Shown one piece after another: positions 33,732 through 40,798 of a stretch of DNA of 46,663 bases. Source of the DNA: Dulcicalothrix desertica PCC 7102 (GTDB taxonomy: Bacteria; Cyanobacteriota; Cyanobacteriia; Cyanobacteriales; Nostocaceae); NCBI RefSeq assembly GCF_003991905.1, contig NZ_RSCL01000002.1:113648-160310 (forward strand), written 5' to 3'. Within the stretch, counting starts at the first letter, position 1, and the number at the start of each line of letters is the position of its first letter. The translations under genes were made by a program, and so were the position numbers. The notes under the pieces were generated by a model, which did no database searches, was not told the DNA's origin, and saw only the letters and a list, made by a program, of their open reading frames with translations.

Positions 33732-34172
33732 CTAAAACGTTATTCTTGGTTGTCCTTGTCCATCAGACCAACCCGAACGATGACCTCGCATATATTCAGT
33801 TTCCTGTCCCGGATAGTTTTCTGGACGTCCTTTTGAACCGCAATAACCATCGCGATGTCCCGCTTGATAGGCAAAAGATTCTTGTTGATTGGAGTTTGAG
33901 TTTCGAGCATGACTCGAACTAACATAGGCTAATGCTCCAATGAAGAATCCGCTTAAAGCTAGTATAGCGATGAGTTGAATGGATTCAGCGTCAATACCCG
34001 AATCGTTTTTTGGATGTGCTGTCGAACCGCTAAAACTATCGCGATGTCCCGCTTGTGAGACATCCGATTCTTGTGGACTGGAGTGTAGAGCATAACTCGA
34101 ACCAGCAAAGGCAAATGTTCCAGCAAAGAATGTGCTTAAAGCTAGTGTAGCTGCGATGACTTTGTTCTTCAT
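33732..34172 (-). CDS. exported protein with internally duplicated module
   Basis: From ATG 34172 it has 146 residues; an ATG at 34187 is also in frame. The N-terminus MKNKVIAATLALSTFFAGTF, AFAGSSYA is a signal peptide. Two modules are visible: QESDVSQAGHRDSFSGSTAH after the signal, and QESFAYQAGHRDGYCGSKGR after a second hydrophobic segment IQLIAILALSGFFIGALAYV. So a signal-like segment plus an AGHRD motif has been duplicated inside the gene. The end, EYMRGHRSGWSDGQG, repeats a GHRxG theme. No family is recognised; it is probably exported or anchored by the second hydrophobic stretch. Confidence 0.65.
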   Translation of the reverse strand: MKNKVIAATLALSTFFAGTFAFAGSSYALHSSPQESDVSQAGHRDSFSGSTAHPKNDSGIDAESIQLIAILALSGFFIGALAYVSSSHARNSNSNQQESFAYQAGHRDGYCGSKGRPENYPGQETEYMRGHRSGWSDGQGQPRITF

Positions 34173-34365
34173 AATATTAAGTCTCATTTGTAGTTAATAA
34201 TGTTAAGAAAGCTGATATATTCTTACACCTGAAATTCATGTAAAACTTCAGTTGTTGATTTTATCGAAGGTCAAGATTGTTTTTACTTGTTGATAGTTAA
34301 TAGATTTATGCAAATTCAACTTATGCAGAGAACTGATAATTTCAGGGTAAAATACTTTAACAAAA

Positions 34366-34812
34366 CTAAGTTTCCAACGTTGGGTCATAGGGTACAACTT
34401 TCTCTTTTTGATCTGGGTCGTTGCGCGCGGCTAGCACATAAACTGGCTCTGTTGCGCTCAAATTCCGTGGTTGATGCGGAACACCAGGGGGAGTAAAAAT
34501 AAAATCCCCAGTTTCACACACTTGGCATTGCTTGAGTCCTTGCCCATAACAAATTTCAACTTGACCCTTAAGCAAATAAATTGCTGTCTCATGCTCTGGG
34601 TGGAAGTGTGGTTCAGCAATACCACCAGGAGGAATAATCGTTAAATACATGGCAATTCTAAGAGCGCCTGTTGTACTTGCACAAATACCAACAAAACCAG
34701 GCAAACTTTGGCTGTTGAGCGTTTCTGCATCGGGACGTACAATAATTAGTTCTGTTGGCTTTTGATCAAGTTGACCATAGGAATCATGATCAGATACTGT
34801 TTTTTCTATCAT
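34366..34812 (-). CDS. cupin domain protein
   Basis: 148 residues with the two cupin motifs. Motif 1 is PHFHPEHETAIYLLKGQVEI, with metal ligands H, H and E, and motif 2 is CETGDFIFTPPGVPHQPRN, with the last histidine. A single beta-barrel of about 100 residues is flanked by short tails. Such proteins bind metal and act as dioxygenases, isomerases or small-molecule sensors; the specific role is unclear. GAGAG precedes ATG 34812. It lies between the two copies of a 309-bp duplication, so it may have arrived with the rearrangement. Confidence 0.85.
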   Translation of the reverse strand: MIEKTVSDHDSYGQLDQKPTELIIVRPDAETLNSQSLPGFVGICASTTGALRIAMYLTIIPPGGIAEPHFHPEHETAIYLLKGQVEICYGQGLKQCQVCETGDFIFTPPGVPHQPRNLSATEPVYVLAARNDPDQKEKVVPYDPTLET

Positions 34813-34929
34813 TACAAACTCTCATAAAGATAATTTGAGACCTCCTCAAATAATTCACGCGCGTAAAAATTAACTTATGCAGGCGCCGCTCCGTTAGTTT
34901 TGTTTTAGTCCTGGGTATCCTAACTGTAT

Positions 34930-34943
34930 AGAATAATCATTCT
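34930..34943. promoter_or_regulatory. Fur-box-like palindrome AGAAT-AATC-ATTCT
   Basis: A 14-bp inverted repeat AGAATAATCATTCT lies 24 bp before the start of a truncated gene at 34968. It resembles part of an iron-box (GATAAT/ATTATC) sequence. Evidence is similarity only. Confidence 0.3.
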
Positions 34944-34967
34944 CAGTTAAAAACTATACAGGAATAT

Positions 34968-35024
34968 ATGACTACATACTGCCGCGACCAAGCTAGAGAA
35001 GAATTAACACAGCAGCTTGGCTAG
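34968..35024 (+). pseudogene. stub of an unknown gene cut by the duplication
   Basis: An AGGA site and ATG start MTTYCRDQAREELTQQLG, then stop. From 35004 the DNA belongs to the 309-bp duplication (LysR 3' end), so only about 12 codons of the original gene survive. The parent gene is not identifiable from this length. Confidence 0.5.
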
Positions 35025-35312
35025 TTTATACGAACCGTGCTTATATTCCTCTTAAACTTCGTATATTTACTGATGAAATCAAAAAACACATGTTAATCTA
35101 ATGACAATAAAAATGGGAATACTAAGCATAGTTTGCTCTTTAACACTGCTATGCAATATATTCTCTACCCCATCGCTATTTTAGTGCTTTTAGCTGCTAT
35201 CAACTATTTAGTGGCGTTTTTGTTTATTTTCAAGTCTGTTTTTCGGCGCCCTAAATACGATATCATTAATAGTAATCAAGTACCAGTGTACCTCGAACAA
35301 CTATTTAAAGGC
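35004..35312. repeat. 309-bp duplication, copy B
   Basis: Contains a second LysR C-terminus (NTAAWLVYTNRAYIPLKLRI, ending TAA at 35099-35101) and leads into the intact M50 gene. The differences from copy A include coding changes, so the two LysR ends had time to diverge or came from paralogues. Confidence 0.9.
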
Positions 35313-37448
35313 GCCATTTCTGAACTAGAGGAATTTGGTTTTAAAGCGTGTTGCTATATACAAGTAGAACCTATAATTCAAATTCACCCACCAACAATGG
35401 TAGAAATACTGTTGTATAACCAAGCGCTAAAGTCGTATGCAAAAGTAGGAATTCGCTATCCGTTGGAAGCTGTTAATTTATTTGATATTGAATTTTATAC
35501 ATTTTTTCAAGACGGTAGTTTATTATTGACGATGAATGGTAAAGCTGATGGAGTATTTGGTGAAACGCCTAACTTTACTATTCAAGATCCTTACACAGCA
35601 GAAACTCTGGTACAATGGCAGTTACATCAAGATACTGTCGAAAAAATAAATATAACAAAACCTGCAATTGGTTTATCTCCTGATAAATTTGCCACAGCTT
35701 TAGAAAAGTTTAGCAAGAAACATTTAGATTATTTATTTAAAGCAGGCAAACTACGATTAGTTAGAGAAAAAGAATATAGTCCTACATTACAAGTTGCATG
35801 GAAAGTTGCTAAGAAATTAGTTGATGGAAAACATAAAGTTACAAAAATTCTCAACCAACGCTTATTAGCAGCTAAAACTAATCCTGAAATGCGGGTTGAT
35901 ATTCCTGTCGAACTGGAGGTTGAAGGGTTTAAGCGTGCAGAAAGTCAGAATAAGGGACTGGTTGATGGTAAATTTCGTGCTTGGATGCTATTTATAAGTT
36001 TTGGTTTGTTTGTAGCATCTTTTATGCACATGTTTGAAATACATCGCTTGGCAATTTTTGTGCTGGTGATAATGCTACACGAAGCTGGACACCTAATTGC
36101 CATGCAGTTATGCGGTTATCGTGATACTTCAATGTTATTTTTACCCTTTTTAGGCGCCGTTGCAACAGCAAGTCAGAAATATGATACTACACTTGCTCAG
36201 AATGTCTGGGTTTTACTTGCTGGACCTTTGCCTGGATTAATTTTGGGAATCTTTTTGGCTTTTATCTCTGGTAGTACTAGTGATTTATTTTGGGTCCAAG
36301 ACACTGCTTGGATGTTAATTGGTTTAAATTCAATAAATTTACTGCCTATTTATCCACTTGATGGTGGTAAAATAGCAAATTTACTTGTGTTTTCACGCTT
36401 TGCTTATATTGATGTCTTATTTAAATTATTTGGTTTAATTGTATTAGGATGTCTCTCTATTTCTCAACCTATATTATTGATATTTGTTATTTTAACATCT
36501 TTAAGTATACCTCAGAGCTTTCGTGCAGCTAAAGCCAATTCTAAATTACAGCGACTGCTTAAACAGAGTAAACCCAGTAATCAAGATAATCTGATTAATA
36601 ATATTTATATATATTTTCAAGAATTGGGGTATAATAAATTACCTGTCGCTACTAGAAATTTTCTGGTTAAAGATATAATTCGACGTTATAACGAATCACA
36701 GGGTAAATGGATAACGCGAATTTCTTTAATTTTTCTTTACTGCGGTAGTCTCCTTGGGGGATTAACGGGTTCTTTGTATGCAATATCACCACGTGCAGTT
36801 ATAAGTCAAATTCCACATATGTTCGAGAAACCACAGCAGCGACGCGAACGTTTTCTCAGTATGCAGAAGCATGAAATTGAAAAAGCAACAGCAATATTAC
36901 AAAAAAACCCTAATGATATAAATGCATACATAAAACGTGCTAAAGCATTTAAAACACTGCGAGACAATAAAGGCGCCTTGGCAGACTACAATCAAATTGT
37001 GCGATTACAACCGAATCATACTCAACATCGTTTTACCCGTGCTTATTTAAATTCTCAACTAGGCAATATCAAAGCTGAAATACAAGAATACGATGATTTA
37101 TTAAAGCTAAATCATCAACCTCATTTTATTTACTATCAACGGGCAGAAGCTAGAACAAAGTTACGCGATTATCAAGGCGCCATTGCCGATTATAATGAAG
37201 TTATTAAACTTAAGCCTAAAATCGCTTGGAATTATATTAACCGTGGTTATGTTCGTATTCAGTTGAAAGATTACAAAGGCGCCTTAGCTGATGCAAACAA
37301 AGCAATACAACTCGAACCTCAACTACATGACGCTTATGCATTGCGAAGTCAAGTGCATAGCAAGTTAGGAAATTCTAAAGCTGCTAATACAGATAAACAA
37401 AAGGCAATAGCACTTGAACAAGTTTGGGAAGAAACACGGCAAGATTAA
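35151..37448 (+). CDS. M50-type membrane zinc protease with C-terminal TPR repeats
   Basis: ATG 35151 gives 765 residues; a TTG at 35133 is an alternative. The N-terminal helix YPIAILVLLAAINYLVAFLF is followed by a roughly 230-residue soluble domain. The site-2 protease core follows: HEAGH zinc motif in VIMLHEAGHLIAMQLCGYRD and the second motif NLLPIYPLDGGKIANLL, in a multi-helix membrane region. After another helix (LIFLYCGSLLGGLTGSLYAI) come four TPR-like units (INAYIKRAKAFKTLRDNKGA, ALADYNQIVRLQPN, AIADYNEVIKLKP, ALADANKAIQLEPQLHDAYA). Such proteases cut membrane-embedded substrates, sometimes anti-sigma factors or peptides. The TPRs could recruit a partner. The next gene encodes a double-glycine peptide, but a link is speculative. 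Confidence 0.87.
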   Translation: MQYILYPIAILVLLAAINYLVAFLFIFKSVFRRPKYDIINSNQVPVYLEQLFKGAISELEEFGFKACCYIQVEPIIQIHPPTMVEILLYNQALKSYAKVGIRYPLEAVNLFDIEFYTFFQDGSLLLTMNGKADGVFGETPNFTIQDPYTAETLVQWQLHQDTVEKINITKPAIGLSPDKFATALEKFSKKHLDYLFKAGKLRLVREKEYSPTLQVAWKVAKKLVDGKHKVTKILNQRLLAAKTNPEMRVDIPVELEVEGFKRAESQNKGLVDGKFRAWMLFISFGLFVASFMHMFEIHRLAIFVLVIMLHEAGHLIAMQLCGYRDTSMLFLPFLGAVATASQKYDTTLAQNVWVLLAGPLPGLILGIFLAFISGSTSDLFWVQDTAWMLIGLNSINLLPIYPLDGGKIANLLVFSRFAYIDVLFKLFGLIVLGCLSISQPILLIFVILTSLSIPQSFRAAKANSKLQRLLKQSKPSNQDNLINNIYIYFQELGYNKLPVATRNFLVKDIIRRYNESQGKWITRISLIFLYCGSLLGGLTGSLYAISPRAVISQIPHMFEKPQQRRERFLSMQKHEIEKATAILQKNPNDINAYIKRAKAFKTLRDNKGALADYNQIVRLQPNHTQHRFTRAYLNSQLGNIKAEIQEYDDLLKLNHQPHFIYYQRAEARTKLRDYQGAIADYNEVIKLKPKIAWNYINRGYVRIQLKDYKGALADANKAIQLEPQLHDAYALRSQVHSKLGNSKAANTDKQKAIALEQVWEETRQD

Positions 37449-37463
37449 AAGTAATAAAAAATG

Positions 37464-37492
37464 GCGCCTATATCTATAATTAACATAGGCGC
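37464..37492 (-). terminator. hairpin GCGCCTAT/ATAGGCGC with T-run on the minus strand
   Basis: An 8-bp perfect stem. Read on the minus strand it is followed by CATTTTTTATTAC, giving an intrinsic terminator for the leader-peptide gene that ends at 37536. It may also serve the converging M50 gene. The stem includes a GGCGCC site. Confidence 0.65.
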
Positions 37493-37535
37493 TGTGCAAA
37501 ATTATACCTAAGTGATTAGGGTTTGAAAACTTTTA

Positions 37536-39956
37536 TTATTTAACAGCAATTGCTTGACCAGCAGTACTGATAATTTCTTGTAGGTTAGTTACAGAAGCTG
37601 TGTAGCTACCACCGGGGCCAGTAAAGGTTTGTTGTCCTACAGTTAAATTCTTTTGTGAAAAGGTGTTTGATGCATCCGACGCAAACCCACCGATATCACC
37701 TAAGCTAATCGCTAAACCACCAGCTACAGTATCAAGTTCATCATTAGATAATTCAACTGCATTAAGGTAGAGTCGATGCCCGGTATTATCCGGGGCACCT
37801 CTCTGTTCGATCTGGACGTACCCGTTTCCGTGTATCCAGCTCTCGATATTCTTAACTTGCGTTTTTGCTCATATGAACATATTGGTGACAGGATTGATGA
37901 ATAACAATTAGATTTTTGGTTTTCCAATTGTTATGATTCCCATCTATATGATGTAAGTGTACTCGTTCTTCGCTTGTAAACTTTAATCCGCAATGTCCAC
38001 ATGTATGGTTTTGCCTTTTTAAGACTTTAGAGGTTTCTCCGTCGTAGAGCTTACTATTACGTTCGCTCCAGTACGCCAAATCTCCATCAAAAGGTGATTT
38101 ATTGCCTTTGACATTGACATATTTGTTTTCAGAGTAAGAAACCGTTGGGAACGCTTTATCTAGTAATTTCTTGCTAGAATATCGGTCTTGTTTAGCTTCT
38201 TTATTAAATACCTTGTATGTTCTATTTTGTAGATGGTATAGTGAGAACCGCGACCCATCCATTTTACAGAACTTATGGTAATTTCTCCATCCCCTAACTA
38301 TTGGTGATAACTTAAGAGCTTTCACCTTAGAACCATAATTCGAGTTGTTAACAATAGCTTTTACCTTCTTACGGAACTTTTTATAGTTATCCACTGAGGG
38401 GGTACTTCTAAATTTACCGTTGCTTTGCACTTTAAAGTGCCAGCCGAGGAAGTCAAATCCATCTGTCGTAGCGGTCAACTTTGTCTTGTTTTCACTTACC
38501 TTTAGTCCTCTTGCTTCTAAAAACTGGCTAATTTTTTCAAGTATTTGTGTTGCATCGTCGTTAGGTTTAAGGATTATGACCATATCATCTGCATAGCGTA
38601 CTGATTGGTGGATTTCCTCTATTCCATTGAGAGCAATGTTAGCTAAGAGTGGACTCACAACACCACCTTGGCAAGTACCTTGTTCTGGAAATTCAGGGTT
38701 TATTCCTGCTTTTAGACAGCGAAAAATTCCTGATTTGATGCCCACTGGGGCTATAAGGTTGTTCATAATTGTGGTGTGTGAAATCCTATCAAAACACTTT
38801 TCAATATCCAGTTCTATGACTCGTTTATTGATTCCATTTCTATCAGATTTGAGGTTTAAGAACAGGATTTTCTGGGCATCATGTGCCGAGCGTCCTGGTC
38901 GGAAACCGTAGCTGTTTGCATGGAATAGTGCTTCATGTGCTGGTTCTATTACAAATTTTGCGAGACATTGCCAAGCTCTATCTGCGATAGTAGGAATTTT
39001 AAGCAATCGAGTAGTAAATCCATCTTTTTTAGGGATTGGAATTGCTCGTAACTTTTGGTGTTTCCAATCATTACTTTTTGCTTTTAGTAGTTCAAGAAGT
39101 TCAAAACGTTCCTTAAATGTAAGGGATTTTTTACCATCTATTCCTGCCGTTTTCTTTCCAGCATTTAACTGTGTTACTTGACGGATAGCCAGTAATTTAG
39201 CCGCGTTGGATTTCAGAATAAGTTTTTGTAGGGACTTCGCTTTTCGCATGTCACCAACTCGAACCGCTTTGAACACTCTTCTTTGTAGGCGGAAAATGTT
39301 CGCCCGGAATTTCTTCCAGGGTAGTGATTTCCAAGATTCACTGATATTTCTATCGTGTCCAATCATGCTCTGCTCCAAGTTGTGTTTTCTGAACACCTTG
39401 CGAAAGTTACTTCGCATCCTACCCGACATACAGGGGTTCCGTACTTCGTCCTACCTACTGTGGGTTCGACCTTCTCACAGACCTTTATATCGTTTTTATT
39501 CGTTCCATCCCTTGATTATTTTGATGGTTTAGGGCAGTCCATTTTGCCTATCCTCTTCTCAGAGATTACAGCTATTACGAAAACGATGCTGTGAGAGTAT
39601 AGAGGATGAAGTCTACATCTTTTGTTCAGGTTGTAGCTTTGAGTTAAGACACTTTTCTAGGACTTGTTTACCCATGCCATCCCCCCTTTAGCGCCAGTGT
39701 TGTCACCTGCTTGTTTTACAACTGATTGCGCCCTGTTCCCAGCTTTAGCCTCCGAAAACCGAATTCGGTCACTCTGGGCAGATAGGGAGTCACGTATCTC
39801 TTAACGGGTGGGACTTGCTGTTCAGCGGTTACTATGCTCACCCACATCAAAGGAACAGTTATATATTTTGAAAGTGGCTTTCAAAACATATTCTAGTTAT
39901 ACGTCCCTAGTTGCTAGGGGTTCCCACTAGAAACGAACCGCACTTTCGTTACTCAT
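37536..39956 (-). CDS. double-glycine leader peptide (bacteriocin/RiPP-like precursor) interrupted by a group II intron
   Basis: Exon 2 (37536 to about 37768) reads LNAVELSNDELDTVAGG, a textbook leader with the GG cleavage site of peptidase-containing ABC exporters. A roughly 60-residue core rich in G, S, T and A follows (LAISLGDIGGFASDASNTFS and on), ending IAVK-stop. Exon 1 is 39944-39956: ATG AGT AAC GAA A, with GGAG 8 bases upstream. Joining exon 1 to exon 2 at 37768 gives an in-frame 81-residue product. The core has no cysteines, so disulphide or lanthionine bridges are unlikely. No exporter gene is in the window. Production requires accurate splicing. Confidence 0.7.
37769..39943 (-). 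mobile_element. group II intron
   Basis: The 5' end on the minus strand is GTGCGGTTCGTTTCTAGTGG at 39943, a standard GUGYG start. Domain V lies at 37809-37842 (GAGCTGGATACACGG, GAAA loop, then CGGGTACGTCCAGATC), with the AGC triad and tetraloop. Domain VI follows (stem GCCCCGG/CCGGGC with a candidate branch-point A before CTCT). The intron carries its own RT-maturase gene between domain III and domain V. The 3' boundary is uncertain by about 2 nt: a canonical AY end would be at 37767, while an in-frame junction needs 37769. No GGCGCC occurs in it. About 2.2 kb. Confidence 0.88.
37852..39366 (-). CDS. ltrA: group II intron-encoded reverse transcriptase/maturase with HNH endonuclease
   Basis: ATG 39366 has GGAG 6 bases upstream and gives 504 residues; an upstream ATG-like start at 39429 would add 21. 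It contains an RT0-like LPWKKFRANIFRLQRRVFKA, RT motifs RAIPIPKKDGFTTRLLKIPT, YGFRPGRSAHDA, GTCQGGVVSPLLANIALNG and the catalytic YADD (about 258-261). Domain X/maturase follows, then a C-terminal HNH nuclease with paired cysteines (HTCGHCGLKF), HLHHIDGNHNNW and HQSCHQYVH. The full set of motifs suggests a mobile, splicing-competent intron. It is nested between domain III/IV and domain V of the intron RNA. Confidence 0.95.
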   Translation of the reverse strand: MIGHDRNISESWKSLPWKKFRANIFRLQRRVFKAVRVGDMRKAKSLQKLILKSNAAKLLAIRQVTQLNAGKKTAGIDGKKSLTFKERFELLELLKAKSNDWKHQKLRAIPIPKKDGFTTRLLKIPTIADRAWQCLAKFVIEPAHEALFHANSYGFRPGRSAHDAQKILFLNLKSDRNGINKRVIELDIEKCFDRISHTTIMNNLIAPVGIKSGIFRCLKAGINPEFPEQGTCQGGVVSPLLANIALNGIEEIHQSVRYADDMVIILKPNDDATQILEKISQFLEARGLKVSENKTKLTATTDGFDFLGWHFKVQSNGKFRSTPSVDNYKKFRKKVKAIVNNSNYGSKVKALKLSPIVRGWRNYHKFCKMDGSRFSLYHLQNRTYKVFNKEAKQDRYSSKKLLDKAFPTVSYSENKYVNVKGNKSPFDGDLAYWSERNSKLYDGETSKVLKRQNHTCGHCGLKFTSEERVHLHHIDGNHNNWKTKNLIVIHQSCHQYVHMSKNAS

Positions 39957-40572
39957 TACTTTATCTCCGTTAAGTATATTTGTTAGATGTGAAAGAAAAG
40001 CAGCGAAGTAAGCTGTTTGCTTTCATGTCCACATAATATAAAATTTGCTTGTCCAGATACATCGGAATAAAGCTGGAATTACGGCAATGCTTTTTGTTGA
40101 GGAGCGCATCCTACTAAAGTTGGAGAAGTGTTTAATATAAATGTTTGAGGACCTCATCTCTGGCGCCCAGAACCGCGTTCTTTTCTGATAGCTTTAACTG
40201 CCGTTACTTGGTCTGAACGCGAGAGCATCAAAAATACAGTTAACTTCAATTTCATAGATATATAAATTTATACATGTTCATACATCTCTTCTAAAATTTA
40301 GATACATAAGTTGTGTGCTTTGCATGAAGCGGATTATACCCATGATATAGTAGTATATACCAGTTGCTATTTTGAAAATTTAGAAACCTGGAATATACGT
40401 TGATATCATGTAATAAAAATAAAGATTTTGCTCCCGAAACCAGGTTTTTTTGTTTCTTTGCGTCAAAATAACAATGTAAACTTATGAATTCAAACAAAGC
40501 TAGCATTAAACATATTTATATCGACGGGCAAGAAATATTATTTATTTTAGATTGAATTTGGATATCTCAAAT

Positions 40573-40610
40573 GTGAACCATTGGTTCACATTTGGATTGG
40601 TCGATTAGTT
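40573..40610. promoter_or_regulatory. palindrome GTGAACCATTGGTTCAC with conserved tail, copy 2
   Basis: Matches 1354-1392, including the tail ATTTGGATTG-N-TCGATTAGTT. The centre differs by one base (AT against AAT context), preserving symmetry. It may be an operator shared by two loci or a dispersed repeat. Confidence 0.4.
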
Positions 40611-40727
40611 ACAGGCGCCTCAAATACCCTATTTGTACTGGAATAGGTATTGTTGTTTGCAAACGTACAAAGTTAGCCACGTGAGTGGTTAATTTTACTA
40701 TATGGCTAATTTATGATAGGCGCCTTT

Positions 40728-40771
40728 ATAGCAGTCCTATATAATTTTTACGAATGATTTAGGACTGCTAT
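40728..40771 (-). terminator. 12-bp hairpin ATAGCAGTCCTA/TAGGACTGCTAT
   Basis: A perfect stem with a 20-nt loop, 27 bp beyond the stop of the minus-strand gene at 40799. It is a frequent cyanobacterial repeat type and probably also ends that transcript. Confidence 0.5.
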
Positions 40772-40798
40772 ATCACCTCCTGAGTGTAACTAATAAAT

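Larger units (their letters stand above)
40030..40798. other. long intergenic region with palindrome and hairpin
   Basis: No convincing gene is present; the 71-codon open stretch at 40291-40506 is AT-rich and unlike a protein. It probably includes the promoter of the leader-peptide gene near 39990-40040. It contains the GTGAACCATTGGTTCAC block (40573-40589) and a 12-bp stem hairpin (40728-40771), both entered separately, and three GGCGCC sites (40162, 40614, 40719). Confidence 0.45.

Noticed and set aside
40291-40506. A 71-codon minus-strand open frame
   Set aside because: AT-rich, without ribosome site or protein-like pattern.
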